Of a DNA stretch of 64,000 bases, positions 31,101 through 38,270 are shown one piece after another (position 1 is the first letter of the stretch; each line of letters begins with the position of its first letter). Location: the NCBI GenBank assembly GCA_023053575.1, contig JAKZAP010000021.1, positions 8,804,212 to 8,868,211 of the forward strand. Direction: 5' to 3'. Both the position numbers and the translations under genes were made by a program. Below the pieces are notes generated by a model that saw only the letters and a list, made by a program, of their open reading frames with translations, was not told the DNA's origin and did not search any database. This stretch comes from Branchinecta lynchi (lineage: Eukaryota; Arthropoda; Branchiopoda; Anostraca; Branchinectidae).

Positions 31101-32275
31101 TATTGTTTATATTTCGAAATTCTTTCCGGATGATCCTTAGCTGGATGTAGATTTGCTAAGATAGACCAAAGGAAACATTTCTGGTCGTTATTTTCAATAT
31201 TCAAGCAAGCTCTTTTATTTTTTACGAAATCTGGCAGTATTTTAAACGTTCCTCCCATGTAAGATTCTATTCGTGTCATCCTATAATCAATTCCTTCATA
31301 CCGACTGAATTGTAGCCCAGATCGAGGGGTATTACTTAAAGAACTAAGTCTCTTGTTATTATCATCCAAATGATTATGAGTAAGAATGCTATTTTTATTT
31401 AAAATCCAAGAAGTACTGTTGTAATATACTACTACTTCTTCATCATTTTCCTGTCTATAGAATATAACCCTGGTTACAAACTGAACTCTATATTGATAAA
31501 GTTCATTCATCCGCCGCTGTAAATCGGCGAAAGTAAAAGCAATAAGAGTATGTTCATCTCTTCCATTGCTTTCAACTGATACGTTTACAGTGAATATATT
31601 TTCACTTTCGCTAAAAATAGTAGGCTGCTGTTCTTCTTCCGTTCTAAATAAATGATCAGGAATTAATTTTTCTTCTTTGATTTTTTTCTTATTTATGAAG
31701 AGAGTTGATAAACCAATTGGTTTCTGTCTACTGTTATCACGTCTTTCTGTTTGATCTTTTATGATATCTCTATTTTTCTGTACGGAATCTTTATGTTCGG
31801 TAATAATATTATTATAGTATTCTTCAACTCTTTTTAGTACTTCTTCTCGGTTTCCGCGAGTTGATAGGTTCTTGTTTTTCAGAAATTTCTTTAATTCACT
31901 TGTCTCTTTTTCTTTGTTATCATTGTATTCTTGTTTTAGTTTTGTAATGGTGATATTATTTTCTTTTATCTCATCTTCCAGAATGGTTCGTAATCTCGGT
32001 TCTGGTTTGTAGTCGGATGGTCTGTTCTTATTATGAGTTCTTTCGTTTCTGCGTTCAATTTTAATTTTATCTTCAGCTATCAAAATATACTTGTTAAGAT
32101 GGTTTATTATATTATTTGTTATTTCATGTTTCTTAGCTCCATTTGTTTTGATTTTATTAATTTTCGCATAAGTCCGCAGTTCATTATATGTGTATAGCGA
32201 TAATCTTTGTATAACCGCTTTGTTGTTTGATATAACCTTTTTACAAAGCTGAATAACCTCTGCAGTATTCATCAT
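28199..32275 (-). CDS. polB: Protein-primed DNA polymerase family B, with SAP, OTU-like and EndoVII-like regions
   Basis: 1,358 aa, the replicase. The N-terminus has two SAP-like DNA-binding motifs (residues about 25-60 and 127-155; the second contains LSTRGNREEVLKR). KCFLWS at 366-371 and NHYVLVKD at 458-465 give a Cys/His arrangement like the OTU-type protease domain reported in Polinton polymerases. CTFC at 484-487 starts a zinc-finger-like patch. The exonuclease has DFES at 538-541, HNLSKYDSHL at 678-687 and YLKSDV at 841-846. An EndoVII-like CHIC...FDHDH...CN lies at 633-664. Polymerase motif A is LDANNLYGWAM (940-950), motif B is NNACFGKT (1,101-1,108) and motif C is YMDTDS (1,196-1,201). 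All catalytic aspartates are present. The start ATG lies in CTATTAAATG. The gene appears functional. Confidence 0.93.
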   Translation of the reverse strand: MMNTAEVIQLCKKVISNNKAVIQRLSLYTYNELRTYAKINKIKTNGAKKHEITNNIINHLNKYILIAEDKIKIERRNERTHNKNRPSDYKPEPRLRTILEDEIKENNITITKLKQEYNDNKEKETSELKKFLKNKNLSTRGNREEVLKRVEEYYNNIITEHKDSVQKNRDIIKDQTERRDNSRQKPIGLSTLFINKKKIKEEKLIPDHLFRTEEEQQPTIFSESENIFTVNVSVESNGRDEHTLIAFTFADLQRRMNELYQYRVQFVTRVIFYRQENDEEVVVYYNSTSWILNKNSILTHNHLDDNNKRLSSLSNTPRSGLQFSRYEGIDYRMTRIESYMGGTFKILPDFVKNKRACLNIENNDQKCFLWSILANLHPAKDHPERISKYKQYENEFDFEGVTNFPMDTKDIHKFENRYNIKICLFQIEKEKIIRSHILKSTINGKTAKHVINLLYFDNHYVLVKDLSRLVGSQISKNKTKTYLCTFCGRHFTKEEQYEKHESKNNCEDPDIIMPPEGSSVQYKNIAKQMKVPYCIIADFESYNEEYNQVNGKKTIKVAKQKPFAYGFQVCCSFDTNQNKYYDYFGEDAAEHFVKTVTKVSTEIANKYESRQRNHTYTNAEITEKWKNLMNKTCHICTTEITENPHFDHDHMTGEDRGFAHAECNMKYRIPRHIPVVMHNLSKYDSHLFVRELIPDNGIFESAESFISFSKSIIITKADTEIKYEMRFIDSIRFMASSLDKLSANLAKCDCKVPCNHLRQNFKFTSNSFKNDDEFKEIIKKGVYPYEFVDSFDKMKCTKLPPIESFYSRLTGKGIDKSDYKRAVSIWKQFNCETLLDYTKLYLKSDVLILSDVVENFRNVCIHNYDLDPLHYYSAPGLTWDAFLKHSKVDLPLFSKEDMYTFIEKGIRGGVSQCIKRYAKANNKYTSDYNENKPSNYLMYLDANNLYGWAMSQNLPANDFQFISIPDDLKERNEYESIEYYNHLKTHIKSVITIKSVRQDVGVIYEVDLEYPKELHELHKDLPLAPEHFNGKLCTTVLDKTNYVVHHRNLEFYLQKGLILKRVHRILGFTESAYLKGYIDHNTALRTKGTNDFEKDFFKLMNNACFGKTMENVRKRADMEIITDDATREKIIKKPNFKSEIIFSENFSVARMSKEKIKLDKPMYIGFAVLELSKLLMYEFHYDYIKPKYGDKIDLCYMDTDSFIYDIRTEDFYQDIKQDLNERFDTSDYAKDNPYGFPNVNKKVIGMMKDELGGQVMTEFVGLRSKVYAYLKDNQDPSKASKKLKGIKTNIVKDKITIQNYKDVLFGKTENLSITQFNLRSYKHNMFLEEQNKKALDPKDDKRIVTSDKIHTLPLGYKH

Positions 32276-32320
32276 TTAATAGGGGAACATTTTTATTAAT
32301 AAATTTCTCCCGTCTGAGTT

Positions 32321-32339
32321 TTCTCAGCCGTAAAGAAAA
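32321..32339. other. Small hairpin upstream of the polymerase gene
   Basis: CTGAG TTTT CTCAG forms a perfect 5-bp stem with a 4-base loop, about 40 bp upstream of the polymerase start. Confidence 0.4.
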
Positions 32340-32402
32340 GCACTGGTTTTCCAAATCCTTTACTATGTATTTTCCGACGCCCTTATGGGTTTCGCACATG
32401 CT

Positions 32403-32545
32403 TTACTACTAGTCACGGGTTTCCTTTATTCTTTACTACTCTTGACGAAATCGGCATTTGGTTACTACTCTTAACGAAAATCCGCTTTTGGTTACTACTC
32501 TTGACGAAATCGGCATTTGGTTACTACTCTTAATTTTGTTAGAAA
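32403..32545. repeat. About 29-bp tandem repeats between divergent genes
   Basis: TTACTACT recurs at 32,403, 32,433, 32,462, 32,492 and 32,521. The central units read TTACTACTCTTGACGAAATC followed by GGCATTTGG. The array lies between the divergently oriented polymerase (minus) and 139-aa membrane protein (plus) genes, so it could hold a shared upstream control region. Confidence 0.8.
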
Positions 32546-32576
32546 TATTTTTCGAAACAATTTTATTATATTATAA

Positions 32577-32996
32577 ATGGAAGAATTAGAAAAGAAAATG
32601 TATGTTTACCGTCGCAGTTACAAGTACTACAATCGTATAAGTAATAGCTTACTTGTATCCAAATTCCTCTTTTCAGCAGCAGGAATGTCTGCGTTTCTAG
32701 TGCTACCGCTAGCTTCTTTAAGTTTGGGTGCTGTTATCATCGAAATAATTGAAAAGCAATTAAGAATTGCTGATAGAAAAGCAGAATTTAGGACAAATTA
32801 CAATTTTTATACTGAGTTGTTCTCAATGCTAAAATGCGGACAATTAACAATTGAGGAGGTAATTCAGAGAGAAACAGAGATGCGTAAAACCTTTCGATTT
32901 TTTCCTCGCGAAAAATACATGAAACAAGTCCGTCTGAATGGCTATAAATATTGTAATAAATCTATAAAAAGTCAAGAGAAATTACCAAACATATAG
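32577..32996 (+). CDS. Small membrane protein of the Polinton (139 aa, unknown)
   Basis: 139 aa. Hydrophobic residues about 23-58 would form one long or two short membrane segments (SLLVSKFLFSAAGMSAFLVL and ASLSLGAVIIEII). The flanks are basic and a charged C-terminal half follows. The ATG lies in ATATTATAAATGG, the same start motif as the minus-strand genes, which supports it as a real gene. It is the only gene outside the TIR on the plus strand. The function is not recognised; membrane interaction during entry or exit is only a guess. Confidence 0.65.
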   Translation: MEELEKKMYVYRRSYKYYNRISNSLLVSKFLFSAAGMSAFLVLPLASLSLGAVIIEIIEKQLRIADRKAEFRTNYNFYTELFSMLKCGQLTIEEVIQRETEMRKTFRFFPREKYMKQVRLNGYKYCNKSIKSQEKLPNI

Positions 32997-32999
32997 TCT

Positions 33000-33164
33000 A
33001 TTGCTATACTGAATATTGTTTCCTAACTGTCAAACAGATCTTTATTTCATACGCGCATTAATGAGCTGCGTCATTCAAAGGTCTCGCCGTCAATTTGGGA
33101 TGTAATTACAGTCTCCGGCGTGACTAACACAATCTCATCTTAACTCGGAAACTTGTGCGAATTG
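33000..33164. other. Polinton spacer downstream of the membrane-protein gene
   Basis: No gene seen. It contains ATCTTTATTTCATA downstream of the stop codon. Confidence 0.4.
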
Positions 33165-33420
33165 AACAAGGACCCTTGGTGTAGTGGCTCAACGCTCGGC
33201 CGAACGTTGACTCATCACCATTCAGACCTTCGAATCCCACTGACCGCAGTTTCTGTTTGTCGATAGTGGGATGGTAATAAAAACTTGCGGGTTCCCCGTT
33301 CAGGGCCCCCCAGACTAAGGCCACATCACCACAAACACTACACCAATCGGGGTGTACCAACATCACACCTCTTAATTTTCAAAGTCTGGGGGTGTGGGGT
33401 TTTGCAAAAATATTTTATAA
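33165..33420 (+). mobile_element. tRNA-derived SINE-like insert
   Basis: TTGGTGTAGTGGCTCAACG fits a pol III A box, and about 50 bp on CCTTCGAATCCCA fits a B box. The T arm does not pair as in a true tRNA. The downstream body has CCCCCCAGACT and its inverse AAGTCTGGGGGT. GC content is higher than in the surrounding Polinton DNA. This looks like a SINE head and body inserted between the membrane-protein gene and the right TIR. No second copy is seen in this window. Confidence 0.45.
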
Positions 33421-33537
33421 AGTTCAAAATCGGTAATCATCATATCATCATGCAAACTCAGTACTGCGTTTTTATCTATCGCGTTTATGTGATAAACGTG
33501 GTTGGTTTCTATTACCAGATGTTTCAAAGCGATTGGG

Positions 33538-34120
33538 ATTTTTATTTAATAAAATCATCCCCTAATAAATGGAGTCCACAAAGGAAGTCTTGAATACAAT
33601 CAGAATGAATAAATACAATGAGACAATCAGGAAAGAAGAACTAGTTCTAGGATTGAAATATACTATTGTTAAAATGAGAATTGCTAAGACAAAATATGGT
33701 GATAAGTTGGTTGTAGTTATTAATCATAATGACAAACCCTGTGATTTGTTTATAACTCAGAAATATAATGCCATTGCTAACGAATTACTTTTAAAGAAAA
33801 ATCTAGTTTTGCAACCGATTGTACGCGAAAACAAGAACAAAGAAACATATGTGGATTTAGAACTGTTTACTCAGTAATATTTGAATAAAAAATTAAAAAT
33901 GTAAAAAAAAAGAAGTAGTAGTATATTATAGTATTTTATATGTAGTAAAGGGTAATATTCTCATTTCTTGTATCCTTTATTTTGGAAGTAAGAAAATAAA
34001 AATGTTCTTAAAAAGGGGGATAATTTGGTAAAAAGGATGTTAAAATTTAAGAAATTGATGTTAAAATGGGGTTTTGAAATTGGGGGGAGGGTGGAGTGGG
34101 AGCCGGTATTATATACTACT
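33538..34120. repeat. Polinton right terminal inverted repeat
   Basis: 583 bp, ending CCGGTATTATATACTACT. It is the inverse of 20,579-21,161. Homology stops abruptly at 33,538 on the inner side. Confidence 0.95.
33569..33877 (+). CDS. TIR-encoded small protein, right copy
   Basis: 102 aa, identical to the left copy except for one Asp/Glu change. It has the same start motif (CCCCTAATAAATGG) and AATAAA after the stop. It reads outward, toward the end of the element, like the left copy. Of the substitutions between the TIRs, only two fall in the gene: one silent and one conservative. That hints at constraint. Confidence 0.75.
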   Translation: MESTKEVLNTIRMNKYNETIRKEELVLGLKYTIVKMRIAKTKYGDKLVVVINHNDKPCDLFITQKYNAIANELLLKKNLVLQPIVRENKNKETYVDLELFTQ

Positions 34121-34126
34121 CAAGAT
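34121..34126. repeat. Target site duplication of the Polinton, right
   Basis: CAAGAT directly after the right TIR, matching 20,573-20,578. Confidence 0.92.
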
Positions 34127-34529
34127 AATCGGTTTAGCCCTGGAAGACGATCTAAGATAGATAGAAAAAAACATCCTAAAGGCAAACATGAAAGCTGTCA
34201 CACATCCTAATGCCCCGATTTCTTCGTAAATAGTGAACCTGCAGTGTCAGAAGTTTCATAAGGGATAAAACAAGGATTCGCAGCTTTAACAGACAGCACT
34301 TAGGATGTTAGCTGTTATGTTTTTCAAACGTTACACGTTGAAAAGTTATGCATAGGTTTGCAAGAAGAGCCGAACACCACCGTAAAAACATATGCTGACT
34401 TTTTTGTTGGTCATCGTGATACTGGAAAAGTAAGCAGCTGCTTATTCGGCTCTTCCTGGCAATACTTCTCGTGCATGACGTTTGCATTAGCACAACCGAT
34501 ATCATCCCAAGTATTAGCTGCGCTTTTGA
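34127..34529. other. Host flank, nothing recognised
   Basis: Unique-looking host DNA beyond the Polinton. No supported coding sequence. Confidence 0.4.
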
Positions 34530-34925
34530 GGATACCATGGTATCTGATACCTCGGTCTAAAGTCGTTTTTGCAGTAGGTATCTGATACCACGGTCAAATG
34601 GCGTTTTTGCAGTTATCGTGGTATCTGGCCAGTTATCGTGGTATCCGATATTCAGATACCACGATCGGACCGTGGTGTCTGAAAAAGTCATCTCACTTTC
34701 ATCAATTTTTGTCAAATTGGTGGGAAAGAAGTTTGGCACTTAGTGCTGTGACTGAATAACAGTTTTTCTTTTGGGATGACTTCGAAAAGCGCAATTTCGG
34801 CAATTGTCGTTTTTGCACAGCAACCGTACATCAGATACCACGGTGACTGCAAAAACAACTAATTGCAGATCCAGTTACCGTGGTGTCCGTGATAACAGCT
34901 ACTATGGAATCTGCAGAAACGCAAC
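34530..34925. repeat. Cluster of GTGGTATC / GATACCAC motifs
   Basis: About ten close variants of CGTGGTATCTG or its complement occur in about 390 bp. Several form adjacent inverted pairs such as ATACCACGATCGGACCGTGG. Each is separated by phrases like GTTTTTGCAG. Spacing is irregular, so it is not a clean tandem array. Confidence 0.6.
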
Positions 34926-36310
34926 TATTCCCTGTTGAAACTGCGCCTCCTTGCGTCATCTTTTATGAGGCTTGCGGTGAAAAAAAAATGCCCCGGGGTA
35001 GGCCCTCTTGTAAGCGATGGGGGCCCAAAAGGGACGCGACGCCGCAATACTCCTGATGACTAACTCTTCGTGCCGATGCAAAATCGCCCTGTACCTAGTG
35101 GAAGAGCCGGAAGCGGTATCACAGCTGCTCCCAAACATCGCCGTGATAGGTTAACACAGGATTGAGTTGTTGAGTTTGAGTCGTTAGTGCTACGTTTTCT
35201 CGTTCTTCCCGAGAATCACTAGCGTGTTTTGGACTTGGTCATATAGAGTATACTCTTGTCTTGATGACTTGATGACAAACAAATCTTACGTATCCTCTTC
35301 GACTATGAAGATGAAAAATAGATATTTAAGGAAGAATCTTTAATTGTTTTTCCACAAGTTCATTTTCCAGCTTGAGCGGTTTGACCGTGAACAGGAACCT
35401 TGCCAAGAAGAGCCGAAATATAGCTCTAATAAAATCTAGCTGACTTATCCGTTTTGCACCGTCAAATATAAGACCCTTTCTTATTTTCTAGACCAATGTC
35501 TTTTCCGTCTTTTTCTAGCAAAAATAACAAAAGCAGAAGATGGATGGAGGAGAGAACAAAAAGCAATAGGAATGAGAATGCGACTGACGAAAAGAAGCTA
35601 TCGGAACTTTTACCCACCCGATGAATAACGCCACTCAAGCCAACGTGGGAACAAAAGACAATGCGACAAACTCTGGAAGTAAAGGACAGCAAACGGACAA
35701 TGGGACGAAAGGCATCAAATGTGAAGGCCGTAATTTCCGGGGGTGAGAGCAAAGCTAGCCTTCAGAAAACGCAAAAGCCGGAGACAATTTGGCACTTGCA
35801 AGTACACAATAGGAGTAATCAGGGACCCACAACTTTCCTGTAATGACTCGCCATTCAGGGGGCTTGTCATTTCCTATGCTTCTGTGTTGCTATGTTGCCC
35901 GAGCCTCGCCTAGTTTCCAAAAATTCAGCTTGAGTCGAATCGGCGTTCTTGCTCAGATAGACAAAATACCAGCATGCCACCAGGTACCTAAGCTAGCACA
36001 AAAGATCCAGGATACTCTTCAATTACAGAGAAATATTCCTAGTTCAGCCCAACAGCTGCGAAAAATTATGTCTATCTGGATAGTCGGGTATTTCATCCCC
36101 GTGGGTACTCCTCGAACTATCTGACACTCGGTCAAGAGCGCATCAGAAATCTCTTATTGACAAGCCCCCTGAATGGCGAGTCATTACAGGAAATTTATGG
36201 GTCCCTGGTAATACTGACATACTATATATGACATCACTTAAATGTTCGTTCAGCCCTCCATTCTAGCCGTATTTGAAGTGTAACCAAATAGGGCTGAGAG
36301 CCGACAGTCT
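34926..36310. other. Host sequence, with a degenerate retrozyme-like unit at 35,352-35,470
   Basis: At 35,352-35,470 the order GGAACC, TTGCCAAGAAG, GCCGAAATATAGC and AGCTGACTTATCCG is that of the retrozyme-like units, but the CTGA box is lost. The phrase ATGACTCGCCATTCAGGGGG at 35,843 recurs inverted at about 36,182 (arms roughly 25 bp). No gene recognised. Confidence 0.45.
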
Positions 36311-36615
36311 ACACTGTACAAAAAAATCTTGCTGTATCTGCTGCTACTGGGATGAATCTTGTCTCTACAAAAATAATCTTATCTCAGATTCGGGTTGATT
36401 TTATCTTAGTAGAGTTGATTACAGGTTTGTTTCCTCCCCCGAAGTTGAACCAGAGTATTGACAGCCTGACGAGGACCCTTGCCAAGAAGGGCCGAAATAT
36501 CGCTGATGAAGAATCGTAGCTGACGTATCCGTTGAAAACATTGTTTGAATAAAAGAGATAAGATCAATCCCAGTAGCAAATACAGCAACCCTTACTCGGT
36601 GAAAATTTTTACAGT
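36311..36615. mobile_element. Mariner-like MITE interrupted by a retrozyme-like unit
   Basis: The ends TACACTGTA and TTTTTACAGTTTA and the inner blocks GCTACTGGGAT and ATCCCAGTAGCAAATAC match the MITE at 3,802-4,289. A retrozyme-like unit at 36,421-36,554 splits it, so the unit moved in after the MITE. Confidence 0.65.
36421..36554 (+). mobile_element. Retrozyme-like unit with intact hammerhead-like core
   Basis: Begins ACAGGTTTGTTTCC and ends GTTTGAATAAAA, as at 6,534-6,674. CTGACGAG, stem II and CGAAA are all kept. After the core, AATCGTAGCTGACG could close a third stem. No clear target duplication is seen around this copy. Confidence 0.6.
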
Positions 36616-36700
36616 TTAGTTACGCATCACTCATTCCCTTAAATAGGCCTGAAAACCCGATAAAATGAATATTCTTGAGCCCAAGCTGACTTTGAAACGT

Positions 36701-36832
36701 ATATTCAAATAATAAATAAAACAGAAACGTCAGCTACGATGCTTTAGCAGCGATATTTCGGCCCTTCTTAGCAAGGGTCCTCTTCAGGCTGTCAATATTC
36801 AAGGTCAACGTCGGGGAAGGAAACAAACCTGC
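36701..36832 (-). mobile_element. Retrozyme-like unit, inverted, intact core
   Basis: On the minus strand it reads GACAGCCTGAAGAGG, stem II, CGAAATATC, then a hairpin with TGCTAAAGCA and CGTAGCTGACG. This gives a three-way junction: CAGC can pair with GCTG (stem I), stem II is strong, and the third hairpin has one bulge and one mismatch. Confidence 0.6.
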
Positions 36833-36952
36833 AATAAATAACTGAAGCTTCTACCGTATAAACATCTTAATTGGGATAAATTACTTTTGACTACCACTGT
36901 GGGGAAAAACAGCCTATTTGGGGAAGTTACTTTTAAATACCATTGTAGGGAA

Positions 36953-37047
36953 AACAGCCTGACGAGGACCCTTGCCAAGGAGGGCCGAAATATCGCGGCT
37001 AAAGCATCGTAGCTGACGTCAGTAGCTGACGTATGCATTATTTGAAT
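36953..37047 (+). mobile_element. Retrozyme-like unit, partial
   Basis: CAGCCTGACGAGG, stem II and CGAAATATCGC are kept, followed by TAGCTGACGT twice. The 5' part of the unit is missing. Confidence 0.5.
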
Positions 37048-37110
37048 ATACCAACAAAAATGTGTTACTTCGTTTGTCCAATAATTGATTTCACCGAATG
37101 AACTTATCTT

Positions 37111-37240
37111 TTATTCAAAAAATGTTTACAACGGATACGTCAGCTATGATTCTTCATCAGCGATATTTGCCAAGAAGGGCTGAAATATCGCTGATGAAGA
37201 ATCATAGCTGACGTATCCGTTGTAAACATTGTTTGAATAA
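37111..37240. repeat. Long near-perfect hairpin made of two facing retrozyme-unit 3' halves
   Basis: 37,111-37,168 is the inverse of 37,183-37,240 with very few mismatches (58-bp arms, 14-bp loop at 37,169-37,182). The arms contain AACGGATACGTCAGC and the complement GCTGACGTATCCGTT. The loop carries what remains of the CCAAGAAGGGC stem. Confidence 0.8.
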
Positions 37241-37517
37241 ATGTTTCAAAGTCAGCTTGGGCTCAAAGAATATTTGAACTTATTTCTTTCGGATTTGTGG
37301 TACCTTTATGCACCTGTCCCTCTATGCTTGAAATACTGAGCAATCAAAAAGGTCAACCTGACGATAGCTGACGTATCCGTTGTAAACATTGTTTGAATTA
37401 ATGTTTCCAAGTCAGCTTGGGCTCAAAGAATATTTGAACTTATTTCTTTCGGATTTTTGGTATCTTTATGCACCTGTCCCTCTATGCTTGAAATACTGAG
37501 CAACCAAAAAGGTCAAC
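37206..37517 (+). repeat. 161-bp tandem duplication
   Basis: The stretch from TAGCTGACGTATCCG to AAAAAGGTCAAC is present twice in direct tandem, with few differences. Tandem units of this size with hammerhead-type sequence are the form expected of retrozymes, but the core itself is incomplete here. Confidence 0.75.
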
Positions 37518-38047
37518 CAATGGCGAAAAATAAAATAAAAATGGCGTTCCGTGCAAGACATCATTATCCGACTCATTTTCCGTGCTTAGCGTCTTCAATC
37601 CTGGAAATGCAGGCTTCTTTAAGTTCAATGGGTTTAATAACATATATAAAAATAAATCGCACATAATCAAAACCAGGACGCCGAGCACCACAATCTTTAC
37701 ATTTTAAACATAATACGCAGAGTGGTAAATGATCCTTCTCTCAGACACAACCTTACCTCTAAAAAAAAAAAAAAAAAAAAAAATAACCAATTACCTTCCT
37801 ACACCTTACCCCAGGGGAAGCCATCATAAGTTTAAAAAAGGAAAAGAAAAAATAAATATTATTTTTATTTTACACAATCCTTTTTTGTTAAATTGAAATT
37901 GTCCACGTCTGGACGAAATTTTAGGTTGTCGTGCAAGCAGCGCACATCCTGAGCGTTATTACTAGAGCCTCAGATGAAAAAACTACTAAATCCCTCTGAT
38001 GAGTCCAAATATTTGTGTGTATTCAGTAAAAATAACCTGCCTGTTCA

Positions 38048-38082
<35 letters not shown>

Positions 38083-38270
38083 CATCGGGTGTGATCAGTA
38101 AGAATAGACAAATAGCCTAATTCTTAAAATTGATGATCAAAGTGACCACAAAAACTGGCTTCAGTCATCTAAGGCAAACTTCAGGTTCGCATGGTAGCCT
38201 AGTACAATATTTGATAGCATATAACAGATAATGTATTTTCCCGCATTCTTGTGTTAAACTTAATGAAATT
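37518..38270. other. Host sequence with A homopolymers
   Basis: Poly-A tracts lie at about 37,761-37,782 and 38,049-38,080. No gene recognised. Confidence 0.4.

Larger units (their letters stand above)
20579..34120. mobile_element. Maverick/Polinton (adintovirus-like) element, full length
   Basis: A 13,542-bp element bounded by 583-bp TIRs and a CAAGAT duplication. It carries all the core genes known for Polintons: protein-primed DNA polymerase B, retrovirus-like integrase, adenain-like protease, packaging ATPase, double-jelly-roll capsid protein and a penton-like protein. Genes are tightly packed, mostly with gaps of 3-60 bp, and nearly all are on the minus strand. Base composition is AT-rich and the frames are long, unlike the host flanks. 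TIR divergence is low, but the element is not necessarily a current virus: one gene needs a frame change that I cannot explain by a known signal, and a SINE-like insert lies inside the right end. Confidence 0.95.

Noticed and set aside
33170..33245. A functional tRNA gene
   Set aside because: A- and B-box words are present, but the T arm and acceptor stem do not pair.
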